A stretch of DNA of 64,000 nt from CAYVUV01 sp964455095 (GTDB lineage: Bacteria; Desulfobacterota; Binatia; HRBIN30; CADEER01): contig CAYVUV010000291.1 of NCBI GenBank assembly GCA_964455095.1, forward strand, positions 1 to 64,000, read 5' to 3'. The position numbers and the translations under genes were made by a program. Under the pieces are notes generated by a model. That model worked only from the letters and a program-made list of their open reading frames with translations. It ran no database searches and had not been told where the DNA came from. Below are positions 33,051 to 41,518 of the stretch, piece after piece (position 1 is the first letter of the stretch; the number at the start of each line of letters is the position of its first letter).

Positions 33051-35660
33051 ATGCCCGCGCACACACCGCGCCTCTACCTGGTCGATGGGAGCTCCTACTT
33101 CTACCGCGCCTTCTTCGCTCTGCCGCCGCTGACCAGCCCGGCCGGACTGCCCACCAATGCGACGTACGGCTTTACCACCATGTTGCTCAAGTTGCTCGGC
33201 GAGGTGAAGCCGGAGTACATCGCGGTGGTGTTCGACGCGCCCGGCGGGACCTTCCGCGACGAAATGTTCGCCGAGTACAAAGCCAACCGGCCCGGTATGC
33301 CCGACGATCTGTCGGCCCAGATTCCCTTCGTTCACCGCGTCGTCGAGGCTTTCCGCCTGCCGGTTCTGGCCGTGTCCGGCGTCGAAGCGGACGACGTCAT
33401 CGCCACCATCACCACGCGCCTGGCTCCCGAAGGCGTCGAGTGCGTGGTCATCACCGGCGACAAGGACTTGATGCAGCTGGTCGGGCCGCGCGTGCGCTTG
33501 TGGGACACCATGCGCGACCGCTGGACCGATGAGGCCGCGGTGGCGGAGCGCTTCGGCGTCAAGCCGGACCAGATCGTCGACATCATGGCCCTGATGGGCG
33601 ACTCGGTCGACAACATCCCCGGCGTCAAGGGCATCGGGGAGAAGACGGCGGTGGCGCTCATTCAGCAGTTCGGCGACCTCGAGAATGTCCTCGGTCGTTT
33701 GGGCGAGGTCGAGTCGATGGCCCTGCGCGGCGCGAAGAAGGTGGCGGAACGCCTGCGCGAGGGAGCCGAGATCGCCCGTTTGAGCCGCGAGCTGGCGCGC
33801 GTGCGCTGCGATGTGCCGATCGCCTGTGCCCTGGAGGATTTTCGCGCCCCGGGGCCCGATGTCGAAGCGCTGCGGGCACTGTTCACCCAACTCGGGTTTC
33901 AGACTCTCGTCCGCCAGCTTTCGGCCAGCACGGCGCCGGTGACGGCCGCGGCGTCTGTGGTGCGCGACGCCGCCCAGGTCGCCGCCCTGTTCGACGACGC
34001 CCGGGCGCACGGATGGTTGGCGCTGGTTGCCGTCGCTGGCGATGGACCCGCGTCGTCGACCCCGGCCCGCGACCTCGTGCTGGCGACAAAAGAACACGCC
34101 CCGGTCCGCGTGCCTCTGGATGACAGCGCGCTGCGCGCCCCCGTCGCCGCCGGCTTGGAATCCCCCTCCTTCGAACTGATTGGCCACGACCTCAAGCTCG
34201 ATTTCCTGCGTCTCGCCGCCGCCGAGCTGCCGGCGGGCGCGGCGGCGTTCGATGTGATGATCGCCTCGTATCTCGTCGATGCCGGGGCGACGCATGGCCT
34301 CGAGGCGCTGGCGGCCGAGGTTCTCGGCGCGCGGCTCGACGGATTCCGCGACGGTGCCGATAGCGCCGCGGGCGGTCTGACAGTCCTGCCGCAGCTGGCC
34401 GAGCGCCTGCGGGCGCAGTTGCAGGCGATGGATCTCGGCGACCTCTTTGACGACGTCGAGATGCCGTTGGCGCGCGTGCTCGCCGGCATGGAACGCCGCG
34501 GCATGCTGCTCGACACGGCATTGCTGGGGCAGATGAGTGTCGAGTTCGCCGCCCGACTCGACACGTTGATGGCCGAGATCTACGCGCTGGCCGGCGGTGA
34601 GTTCAATATCAGCTCGCCGCCCCAGCTGCGCACCGTGCTGTTCGACCAGCTCGGCCTGTCGAAGAAAGGAGTGCGGCGCGGCAAGACCGGCTACTCGACC
34701 GATGTCGACGTGCTGACGCGACTGGCCACGGACCACCCGCTGCCGGCAAAGATTCTCGAATACCGCGGGCTGGCGAAGCTCAAATCGACTTACGTCGATG
34801 CCTTGCCCGCCGCCGTCAACCCACTCACCGGCCGCCTGCATACCAGCTTGAACCAGACCGTCGCGGCGACCGGCCGGTTGAGCTCGAGTGATCCCAATCT
34901 GCAGAACATCCCGATCCGGGGCGAAGAGGGGCGCCGCATCCGCCAGGCCTTCATCGCCTCGCCCGGTTACGTGCTGGTCGCGGCGGACTACTCGCAGATC
35001 GAGCTGCGCGTGCTCGCGCACCTCTCGGGCGATCCGGCGCTGGTCGATGCGTTTGCCAGCGGGCAGGACATTCACGCCCGCACCGCGGCGGAGGTCTTCG
35101 GCGTGATGCCCGGGCTGGTGACTGCCGACATGCGCCGGGCAGCGAAGGTGATCAATTTTGGTATCCTGTACGGCATGGGACCCCAGCGTCTGGCGCACGA
35201 GCTCGGCATCTCGCTGGCCGAGGCGCAGCGGTACATCGCCAGCTACTTCGAGCGCTACGCCGGCGTGCGACAGTACATGCGGGGCGTGGTCGAGAGCGGG
35301 CGCGAGCTCGGATTCGTCACTACCATCCTCGGCCGGCGCCGCCCCGTCCCCGAGCTGCGCAGCACCGATCGGGGCGTCCTCCAGGCCGCCGAACGGGTGG
35401 CGACCAATACGCCCATTCAGGGCTCGGCGGCTGACATCATCAAGCTCGCCATGGTAGCCGTCGAACGCCGTCTCTCCCGCGAGGGGCTGCGCGGCACGTT
35501 GCTCCTGCAGGTCCACGACGAGCTGCTGCTCGAAGTCGCCGAGGCCGATCGCGAGGCGACCTGTGCGGCCCTGCGAGAAGAGATGGAAGGGGCCCTGGCA
35601 CTCTCGGTGCCGCTGCGGGTCGACCTCGGGGTCGGCCCGACCTGGGCGGATGCACACTAG
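33051..35660 (+). CDS. polA: DNA polymerase I, proofreading site apparently lost
   Basis: 869 residues. An N-terminal 5'-3' flap nuclease (LVDGSSYFYRAFFALP, VITGDKDLMQLV, GVKGIGEKTA) spans about aa 1-285. A 3'-5' exonuclease-like domain lies at about aa 300-470, but the Exo I DxE motif reads VAVAGDG, so metal binding is likely lost. The polymerase domain has motif A ADYSQIELRVL (about aa 645), motif B RRAAKVINFGILYG (about aa 694) and motif C QVHDEL (about aa 822). It fills gaps and removes RNA primers. ATG 33051 begins the conserved sequence. Confidence 0.95.
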   Translation: MPAHTPRLYLVDGSSYFYRAFFALPPLTSPAGLPTNATYGFTTMLLKLLGEVKPEYIAVVFDAPGGTFRDEMFAEYKANRPGMPDDLSAQIPFVHRVVEAFRLPVLAVSGVEADDVIATITTRLAPEGVECVVITGDKDLMQLVGPRVRLWDTMRDRWTDEAAVAERFGVKPDQIVDIMALMGDSVDNIPGVKGIGEKTAVALIQQFGDLENVLGRLGEVESMALRGAKKVAERLREGAEIARLSRELARVRCDVPIACALEDFRAPGPDVEALRALFTQLGFQTLVRQLSASTAPVTAAASVVRDAAQVAALFDDARAHGWLALVAVAGDGPASSTPARDLVLATKEHAPVRVPLDDSALRAPVAAGLESPSFELIGHDLKLDFLRLAAAELPAGAAAFDVMIASYLVDAGATHGLEALAAEVLGARLDGFRDGADSAAGGLTVLPQLAERLRAQLQAMDLGDLFDDVEMPLARVLAGMERRGMLLDTALLGQMSVEFAARLDTLMAEIYALAGGEFNISSPPQLRTVLFDQLGLSKKGVRRGKTGYSTDVDVLTRLATDHPLPAKILEYRGLAKLKSTYVDALPAAVNPLTGRLHTSLNQTVAATGRLSSSDPNLQNIPIRGEEGRRIRQAFIASPGYVLVAADYSQIELRVLAHLSGDPALVDAFASGQDIHARTAAEVFGVMPGLVTADMRRAAKVINFGILYGMGPQRLAHELGISLAEAQRYIASYFERYAGVRQYMRGVVESGRELGFVTTILGRRRPVPELRSTDRGVLQAAERVATNTPIQGSAADIIKLAMVAVERRLSREGLRGTLLLQVHDELLLEVAEADREATCAALREEMEGALALSVPLRVDLGVGPTWADAH

Positions 35661-35674
35661 ATGAGCCGGTGCCT

Positions 35675-35700
35675 GAATAACGCTGCTTGGCGCCCGTCTA
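35675..35700 (+). promoter_or_regulatory. Possible ECF-type promoter (GAATAA-N14-CGTCTA)
   Basis: GAATAA (35675-35680) and CGTCTA (35695-35700) with a 14-bp spacer lie 18 bp before the sigma factor start. ECF sigma factors often transcribe their own operon from such elements. The spacer is slightly short for known ECF promoters. Confidence 0.35.
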
Positions 35701-35718
35701 TTGCGGTAGGGTTTCCTC

Positions 35719-36288
35719 GTGGAGCATAGCGACCGGGAGCTGGTCCGCGAAAGCCGCCGCGGGGACAAAGAGGCATTTCGTGAATTGGTCGAGCGACATC
35801 AGCGCAAAATTCTATCGGTCGCCATCGGCATGGTGCACAACCGCGACGATGCGCTCGAGCTGACGCAGGAGACGTTCGTCAAGGCATTCGAGAACCTGAG
35901 TAAGTTCAAAGGGGAATCGAGCTTTTACACATGGCTGTACCGCATTGTAGTGAACCTGGCGATCGACTTCCGGCGGCGCGACCGGCGGCACGGCACGGTC
36001 TCGCTGGCCGACCGTCCGGGCGGCGGGGAGGACCTCGAGATGTCGCTCCCCGACCAACGCCTTGCCGACCCCTATCAACAAGCGAAATCGCACGAGATCG
36101 GCGAGCGTGTGCGGCAGGCAATCGACGAGTTGACCCCCGATCACAAAGTGGTCATACTCCTGCGCGAAGTCGAGGGCCTGTCCTACGAGGACATCAGCCG
36201 GGTGATGCAGTGCTCGAAGGGCACGGTGATGAGCCGACTGCACTACGCGCGGAAGAAGCTGCAGAGCAAATTGCGAGATTGTTTGTGA
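35719..36288 (+). CDS. ECF RNA polymerase sigma factor (RpoE-like)
   Basis: 189 residues. Region 2 (AFRELVERHQRKILSVAIG, NRDDALELTQETFVKAFENL, FYTWLYRIVVNLAIDFRRR) binds the -10 element; region 4 (LTPDHKVVILLREVEGLSY, DISRVMQCSKGTVMSRLHYA) binds the -35 element. Starts at GTG 35719. A zinc-type anti-sigma factor follows after 100 bp, so it is probably held inactive until an envelope signal. The sigma subfamily and regulon cannot be read. Confidence 0.92.
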   Translation: MEHSDRELVRESRRGDKEAFRELVERHQRKILSVAIGMVHNRDDALELTQETFVKAFENLSKFKGESSFYTWLYRIVVNLAIDFRRRDRRHGTVSLADRPGGGEDLEMSLPDQRLADPYQQAKSHEIGERVRQAIDELTPDHKVVILLREVEGLSYEDISRVMQCSKGTVMSRLHYARKKLQSKLRDCL

Positions 36289-36388
36289 TCCGCGGTACCG
36301 CGCCCCGCACTTCCCTCCACACAGCCGTTGTCGCGCCAGCGCGCCGCCGCGCGGTCGGCGCGGCGCTCGCGTCCCCAGGGGGCGTGGA

Positions 36389-36928
36389 ATGAACTGCCGC
36401 GAGACTCTTCCGCTGCTGCCGTTGTTCCTCGATGGCGAGCTCGAAGCGCGGCAAATGCGCGCGGTGGCGTTGCACAGCACCCGCTGCGCGCCCTGTGAAG
36501 AGGAGCTCCGCCACATCGAGCGGCTGCAAGAGCTGGTGGCGACGCAGATCTCGGCGCAGGTCGACGAGGTCGACCTCGGGGCGATCTGGGCCGGCGTTGC
36601 GCCGCGCCTCGGCAACGTTGCCGAGCCGTGGTATCAGCGCGCGGCGGGGCGCTTCGAGGGCGCGCGCGTCGGCTGGCGTCCCTGGATGCCGATGACCGCT
36701 GCGCTGGCTGCTGCCGCCGTGCTGGCGCTGGTGTTCTGGCAGAAGACGGATCTCCCGGCTGGAATGCCGGTGAAGACGGCCAGCAGCGTCGACAACAGCG
36801 CCATCCTCGATTCGATGCAAAGCAACGTCGACTCGGTCGCGATGCTGCACGACGACGAGACCAATACCATGGTGCTGTGGATCACCGATGACGCCGCCAC
36901 GGTCGACGATCTCGGAGACCTGCCGTGA
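36389..36928 (+). CDS. Zinc-binding membrane anti-sigma factor
   Basis: 179 residues. MNCRETLPLLPLFLDGEL and HSTRCAPCEEEL (His-x3-Cys-x2-Cys) form the zf-HC2/ZAS anti-sigma domain that binds the upstream sigma factor. One helix at about aa 107-122 (MTAALAAAAVLALVFW) puts the C-terminal about 55 acidic residues in the periplasm as a sensor. Its stop overlaps the next start as GTGA, so it is co-translated with the unknown exported protein. Confidence 0.88.
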   Translation: MNCRETLPLLPLFLDGELEARQMRAVALHSTRCAPCEEELRHIERLQELVATQISAQVDEVDLGAIWAGVAPRLGNVAEPWYQRAAGRFEGARVGWRPWMPMTAALAAAAVLALVFWQKTDLPAGMPVKTASSVDNSAILDSMQSNVDSVAMLHDDETNTMVLWITDDAATVDDLGDLP

Positions 36929-37401
36929 GCTTCGGCGTTGGATCCATCCCGGGTGTCGTGCTCTCGACCTGGATCGCCTGCTCGGGCGCCGCGCTGGCGC
37001 AGGAGACCATGGAAGTCGACCGCCAGGCGATCGAGGTACACATCGGTGCGGTCATCGCCAGCAACACTGGGCAGGCGTTTGATCAACGCCTCACCTCGTT
37101 GCGCGGACCATTCGACTCCCTGTTTCGCTACACCTCGTACCGCCTGATCCGCGAGGAGCGCCGCCGGGTGGAGTGGAAGCGCGAGGCGGGGTTCGAGCTG
37201 CCGGGCCGTCGCTACCTGTTGGTGATCCCGCGCGGCTACAAGGACGGGCGCGTGTTACTCAACCTGATGCTCATGCAGGGGCGCCGCCCACTGCTGAACA
37301 CCGGCATTGCCCTGCGCAACCACGGCACCTTCCTGCTCGGTGGTCCACATCACGAAGACGGCGTACTGATCGTCTCCATCGGCGCCGGTACCGTGCGCTA
37401 G
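36925..37401 (+). CDS. Exported protein of unknown function in the sigma/anti-sigma operon
   Basis: 158 residues starting at GTG 36925, overlapping the anti-sigma stop by 4 bp. A signal peptide (GVVLSTWIACSGAALAQ) precedes a compact beta-rich domain with FRYTSYRLIREERRRVEW, ELPGRRYLLVIPRGY and FLLGGPHHEDGVLIVSI. Not recognised by name. The GTGA overlap indicates it works with the sigma/anti-sigma pair in the periplasm, perhaps as a ligand or regulator of the anti-sigma factor; that is inference. Confidence 0.75.
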   Translation: MSFGVGSIPGVVLSTWIACSGAALAQETMEVDRQAIEVHIGAVIASNTGQAFDQRLTSLRGPFDSLFRYTSYRLIREERRRVEWKREAGFELPGRRYLLVIPRGYKDGRVLLNLMLMQGRRPLLNTGIALRNHGTFLLGGPHHEDGVLIVSIGAGTVR

Positions 37402-37415
37402 CCGCCAATCGCTGC

Positions 37416-37679
37416 ATGGACGATCTCGTCACGCGCCTCTGGGACCACCTCGGCACACAGTGGAGCGAGCTGCGCCGCGCGGTGGCGTTCTGGAGCCCGA
37501 CGAGCGATGCGCCGGCCTGGATGGCGCCGGCTCTGGCACTGACGGCGCTCTTCGGTCTCGCGCTGGCTGCCGGAGTGGCACTGCTGTCGATGGGCGTGTT
37601 GCTGACCGCTTTGCTCGCCGCCCACCTGCTGCTCACGGCGGTGTTCGGTGTCCAGGTCGCGGTCGTGCTGCCGCGCTAA
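37416..37679 (+). CDS. Small two-helix membrane protein
   Basis: 87 residues. A charged amphipathic start (MDDLVTRLWDHLGTQWSELR) is followed by two hydrophobic segments at about aa 33-55 and 58-85 with a short turn. It lies 14 bp after the exported unknown protein on the same strand, so it is likely the last gene of the sigma operon. No family recognised. It is shorter than the open frame it lies in, whose upstream part overlaps the previous gene. Confidence 0.55.
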   Translation: MDDLVTRLWDHLGTQWSELRRAVAFWSPTSDAPAWMAPALALTALFGLALAAGVALLSMGVLLTALLAAHLLLTAVFGVQVAVVLPR

Positions 37680-37696
37680 AGCTCCCCGCGCGCGGC

Positions 37697-38371
37697 TCAG
37701 ACGCAGATCGCACAGGCGCTCTGTCGCGCGATACAGCCTTCGGTCAGGGCGGCGGTGTCGCCGTCGTAGTGCAGCCAGCGCCCGGGCGCCAGGCCCGCGA
37801 GCTGTAGTGTCCCCCTCAGGACTTCCAGCGCCAGCAGGGCCCCGATGGCGCCGACGGCTGCAGACTCGAATGTGGACCCGGCGGCGGCCGCTCGCGCCAT
37901 TGCGGCTGCACAGCCGACGCACGCATGTTCGGCCGGGCCGCCGACAGCCAGCCAGGCCAGCGATCCGTGCACCCCGGCAGCGATGAGCGGACAGCTCGCG
38001 CGGGCCGCCGCCGCCACGACCGGCCGCAACGTCTGCGGGTCGCCCGTGGTCGCGACGACGACGTCGCACACCGAGGACCAGTCGCCCGACATGGCCGCAG
38101 TCGCGATGGTCGTGTCCGGATTTACATCCGCAAGGTCGGCCTCCAGCCGCTCTGCCTCGCCGGGGTCTTCGCCTGCTGCCGGGCACAGATACAGCCGCCC
38201 GATCCCGGCCCCAGCGAGATACGGCGTCAGCACGTGCGCAATCGCGCCGGTGCCGATGACGGCGACAGTCGCTGCCAGCAGACGCTCCTGGCCGCGCCCA
38301 CCGATCTCGGAGACGATGATCTGGCGGCTGTAGCGGTCGATCTGCGCGTCGGTGAGCATGACTCGGATCAC
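37697..38371 (-). CDS. Degenerate ThiF/MoeB-like E1 protein with intact N-terminal arm
   Basis: 224 residues. The start DRYSRQIIVSEIGGRGQERL matches the N-terminal arm of MoeB, whose Arg reaches into the partner subunit's ATP site. The nucleotide loop reads GTGAIAHVLTPY instead of GxGGLG, and the DATD motif reads ATTGD, so ATP binding by this subunit is doubtful. Two zinc CxxC pairs remain (CVGC, CAIC). It ends the operon behind the cysteine synthase (19 bp gap). It could supply the Arg arm to the intact E1 encoded at 39678, giving a heterodimer; this is inference. Confidence 0.7.
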   Translation of the reverse strand: MIRVMLTDAQIDRYSRQIIVSEIGGRGQERLLAATVAVIGTGAIAHVLTPYLAGAGIGRLYLCPAAGEDPGEAERLEADLADVNPDTTIATAAMSGDWSSVCDVVVATTGDPQTLRPVVAAAARASCPLIAAGVHGSLAWLAVGGPAEHACVGCAAAMARAAAAGSTFESAAVGAIGALLALEVLRGTLQLAGLAPGRWLHYDGDTAALTEGCIARQSACAICV

Positions 38372-38390
38372 CCGCGCGGCGCGGCTGGCG

Positions 38391-39383
38391 TTAGATGCTG
38401 GGGTGCCTTTGCTGCCATTCCGCCCATCCGCCCCAGAGATTGGTGCTGAGGTAGCGGTCGCCGAAGTCGCAGAAGATCATGACCACGACGCCTTCGTCGA
38501 GCTGACGCGCGACCTGCAGTGCGCCGTACAGGGCGGCACCCGAGGACTGACCGACGACCAGTCCGTGGCGTGTGCCGAGCTCGTAGACGAGGTCATAGGC
38601 GGCATCGGTCGGGATCGGGACTTTCCCGTCGAGCTCTTGCTCGTGGTAGATGCCCGGCACGATCGAGCTCGCCATGTGCTTGAGCCCCTCGAGTCCGTGC
38701 AGGGCGTCGTCGGGCTCGGCCGCGATGACCTGCACGGCTGGGTTGCGCTCCTTCAGGTAGCGCCCGGTGCCCATGATCGTACCGCCGGTGCCGATGCCAC
38801 CGACGAAGTGGGTGATGGTACCGCCGGTATCGGCCCAGATCTCCGGCCCGGTGCTCTCGTAGTGCGCCAGCGGATTGACCGGATTGAAGTACTGGTCGGG
38901 CTTGAAGTAGCGGTCCGGATCCTCGGCCAGGACCTCGCGACACAGCCGAATGGCTCCGTCCGACCCGTCCATGCCGCTGCTGAAGACCATTTCGGCGCCG
39001 TAGGCGCTGATGATGCGCTTGCGCTCACGGCTGACATTGTCGGGCAGCACCAACTTCACCGGATAACCGAGCGCCGCGCCGATCATCGCCAGGGCAATGC
39101 CGGTATTTCCTGACGTCGAGTCGATGATGGTCTTGCCGGGCACCAGCGCGCCGCTGGCGATGCCATGCCGCACCATCCACAGCGCCGGTCGGTCCTTCAC
39201 CGAGCCGCCGGGATTGCAGCCTTCGAGCTTGGCGTAGAGGCGCACCCGCGGCGACAGGTCGTGCCCCAGCGCCGTCACGTCCACCAGGGGCGTATGGCCA
39301 ACGAGATCGGCGACCGAGGAGACGCGGCGCAGGCGCGGGCTGCCGTTGGCCGCCTCGCCGGGCGCGGAGACCATCCCGGTCAC
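38391..39383 (-). CDS. PLP-dependent cysteine synthase, CysM type
   Basis: 330 residues. PLP lysine in NPGGSVKDRPALWM, STSGNTGIALAM for substrate, GGIGTGGTIMGTGRYL for phosphate, and a C-terminal DFGDRYLSTNLW block like Mycobacterium CysM (KYLSTGAY), which makes cysteine from O-phosphoserine and CysO-thiocarboxylate. GTG 39383 overlaps the sulfur-carrier stop as GTGA; ATG 39374 is an alternative. Operon context (sulfur carrier, E1) supports thiocarboxylate as the sulfur donor rather than free sulfide. Acceptor substrate inferred. Confidence 0.87.
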   Translation of the reverse strand: MTGMVSAPGEAANGSPRLRRVSSVADLVGHTPLVDVTALGHDLSPRVRLYAKLEGCNPGGSVKDRPALWMVRHGIASGALVPGKTIIDSTSGNTGIALAMIGAALGYPVKLVLPDNVSRERKRIISAYGAEMVFSSGMDGSDGAIRLCREVLAEDPDRYFKPDQYFNPVNPLAHYESTGPEIWADTGGTITHFVGGIGTGGTIMGTGRYLKERNPAVQVIAAEPDDALHGLEGLKHMASSIVPGIYHEQELDGKVPIPTDAAYDLVYELGTRHGLVVGQSSGAALYGALQVARQLDEGVVVMIFCDFGDRYLSTNLWGGWAEWQQRHPSI

Positions 39384-39655
39384 CCGCCGGCGATGGCCGG
39401 TACGATCGACAGCTCGTCGCCGTCCTTGAGCGCCGTGCCGAGGCTGTCGAGGAAGCGGATGTCGTCGCCGTTGACGTAGATGTTGACGAAGCGCCGCACG
39501 CGCCCCTCGGCATCGCACAGGCGTTCCTTCAGGCCGGGGAACTGGCGCTCGAGATCGTCGACGACGTGGCCGACGGTCGCGCCGCTGGCGGTGACTTGCT
39601 CGGCGTTGGCGGTGAACCGCCGCAGCGGTGTCGGTATGCGTACCTGAACGCTCAT
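39380..39655 (-). CDS. MoaD/ThiS/CysO-type sulfur-carrier protein
   Basis: 91 residues with the ubiquitin-like beta-grasp pattern (VQVRIPTPLRRFT, VNIYVNGDDIRF, GDELSIVPAIAGG). The C-terminal Gly-Gly is where an E1 adenylates and sulfur is loaded as a thiocarboxylate. Overlap with the CysM-type gene (4 bp) and 22 bp distance to the E1-like gene identify it as the CysO-like carrier for cysteine synthesis. A MoaD role is less likely, since no molybdopterin gene is present. Confidence 0.88.
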   Translation of the reverse strand: MSVQVRIPTPLRRFTANAEQVTASGATVGHVVDDLERQFPGLKERLCDAEGRVRRFVNIYVNGDDIRFLDSLGTALKDGDELSIVPAIAGG

Positions 39656-39677
39656 CCTTTATCCTCCTTGGGGTGTT

Positions 39678-40445
39678 TCACTTCTCTCCATAGCGCGCCG
39701 CGCCGCGAGCCTCCAGCCCGTCGCGCTGAGGCATCTGACCGCAGCACCGGCAGTGCGGGTCGCGGGTCAGCACGACGTGGCGCCAGCGACGCGCCAGCCC
39801 ATCGAAGGTCAACAGCCGTCCCGCCAGTGGCGGCGCACGGCCGAGCAGCGCGTCAATGGCCTCTCCTGCCTGCACGGCGGCGATGAAGCCGGCGATGGGC
39901 CCGACGATGCCCGCCTCCTGACAGGTAGGCAGGGAGTCCGCCGGTGGCGGCCCCGGAAACAGGCAGCGCAGGCAGGCGGTGGCGCCGGGCACGATGGTGG
40001 TGGTTTGCCCGTGCCAGCCGAGGACGCCGGCATGCGAGAAAGACCGCCCGGTGGCGACGGCGGCGTCGTTGATGAGAAACTTGGCGGCGGCCCCATCGGT
40101 TGCGTCGATGGCGAAGTCGACTTCGGCGAGCTGCGCCCTGGCATTCTCCGCGTTCAGCGCCGCGTGCCGGCCCTCGATCACGGTGCGCGGAAAGCGGTGC
40201 GCCAGAGCGCTGCGCACGGAGTCGACCTTGGCGACACCGAGGCCCGCGGTGCGGTGCAGGATCTGGCGGTGCAGATTGGACAACTCGACGACGTCCGGAT
40301 CCATCAGCACCAGGGTCCCGACCCCGGCCGACGCGAGATGCAGGGCCGCCGGGCATCCCAAGGCCCCGGCGCCGACGATCAGCACGCGCCCGCGCGCCAG
40401 GCGCTCGCGCGCGTCATCGCGCGGAGCAGTCGCCGTTGATGACAT
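39678..40445 (-). CDS. ThiF/MoeB-type E1 adenylyltransferase lacking the N-terminal arm
   Basis: 255 residues. Nucleotide loop VLIVGAGALGCPAALHLA, Asp/Asn/Arg set DPDVVELSNLHRQILH, DATDGAAAKF, catalytic LPTCQEAGIVGP, and zinc pairs CLRC and CRCC: a complete adenylating core. It starts directly at RERLARGRVLIV, so it lacks the RYSRQ arm; an in-frame stop lies a few codons upstream and excludes a longer start. It should adenylate the Gly-Gly of the carrier encoded 22 bp downstream. No rhodanese domain, so the sulfur source is elsewhere. Confidence 0.88.
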   Translation of the reverse strand: MSSTATAPRDDARERLARGRVLIVGAGALGCPAALHLASAGVGTLVLMDPDVVELSNLHRQILHRTAGLGVAKVDSVRSALAHRFPRTVIEGRHAALNAENARAQLAEVDFAIDATDGAAAKFLINDAAVATGRSFSHAGVLGWHGQTTTIVPGATACLRCLFPGPPPADSLPTCQEAGIVGPIAGFIAAVQAGEAIDALLGRAPPLAGRLLTFDGLARRWRHVVLTRDPHCRCCGQMPQRDGLEARGAARYGEK

Positions 40446-40528
40446 GAGAGATTGCCGCGTTTCTCGGCAGTGAGAGAGGAGGCCGAGCTACTCCGTTCCG
40501 CCGCGGATGCGGAGGTCGGTTCCGGCGG

Positions 40529-41458
40529 TCAGTAGCGCCCGCCGAACGGACCCCCACCGCCGCCGCCCGGCAGGCCGGAGGCCGCCGGGCCGAAGCCGGC
40601 CTGTTTCGGCGCGCTCTGTTCCGGGATGTCGGCGGTCTGGGCCATCGCCAGCACACGCGAGCGTCCGGACTGCGCCTGCAGGACGGCGAGGGGGTCGGCG
40701 CTCGGCTCCCCGTCGCTGGCCATCTCGCTGAGTGCCCGTTGGGCCCGCAGGGCGACGCGATTTTTGGGGTGATGCTGCGTGACCGCGGCGAACGCCAACG
40801 CCGCCTTGTCGTCCTCGCCCTGGCGGCGGTAGAGCCGACCGAGCTCGTACAGCGCGTCGCCGGCGACGTCGGTATCGTTGAATCGGTTGACCAGATCGAG
40901 CAGTCGGTACTCCGCCGCCTGCGCGTTCTCGCGCGACTCGTAATAGTCCGCGATGATCATCTCGTGCGCCGCCAGGCGCTCGCGGCAGTACTCCATGCGG
41001 TCGCGCGCCAGGTCGGCGAACGGACTCTCGGGGTACTGCTGCACGACGGCGACATAGTAGGCGTGCGCGTTCTGTGCCGCGCTCTGATCGCGATCGGCCG
41101 GATACATCTGGTTCTCGTAACACTGGCCCAGGAGGAAGCCGACCAGCGGCAGGTACGGACTGGTCGGATGGCGGCGCTGGAAGTCGGAGAAGGCCGCGAT
41201 GGCTTCCGGCCAGGAGTGATTCAGATAGTGGGCGTGGGCGATCTTGAGCTCGGCCTCTTCGCTCTGCTGGCTGAACGGGTACTGGTCGAGCAGTTCGCGA
41301 TAGTTCTCGATGGCCACCTGGTAGGAGCCCCGACGGAACTCCTTCGACGCATTGGAGAAGTACTCATCCGCCGTGAGTTGCTTCTTGGCCGCGCAGCCCC
41401 AGCTGAAGCAGAGCAAAAAAAGGGCGGCGGTGCGGCGAACGGTTGGGTGTCTCATCAC
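40529..41458 (-). CDS. bamD: Outer-membrane assembly lipoprotein BamD-like
   Basis: 309 residues. Signal with lipobox-like FSWGCAAK, then TPR repeats: LTADEYFSNASKEFRRGSYQ, AIENYRELLDQYPFSQ, AELKIAHAHYLNHSW, typical of BamD, which organises the BamA complex inserting outer-membrane proteins. The C-terminal about 60 residues (from MASDGEP) are Pro/Gly-rich with a GGGGGG run and are not part of BamD of other species. YbgF-like or generic TPR lipoprotein is the alternative. Start ATG 41458 or 41455. Confidence 0.85.
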   Translation of the reverse strand: MMRHPTVRRTAALFLLCFSWGCAAKKQLTADEYFSNASKEFRRGSYQVAIENYRELLDQYPFSQQSEEAELKIAHAHYLNHSWPEAIAAFSDFQRRHPTSPYLPLVGFLLGQCYENQMYPADRDQSAAQNAHAYYVAVVQQYPESPFADLARDRMEYCRERLAAHEMIIADYYESRENAQAAEYRLLDLVNRFNDTDVAGDALYELGRLYRRQGEDDKAALAFAAVTQHHPKNRVALRAQRALSEMASDGEPSADPLAVLQAQSGRSRVLAMAQTADIPEQSAPKQAGFGPAASGLPGGGGGGPFGGRY

Positions 41459-41518
41459 CTGGTACTATGCCGAAATCCATTCGAGGTGCAAAGCGACGCG
41501 GCCGCCGCGCCACCGGGC

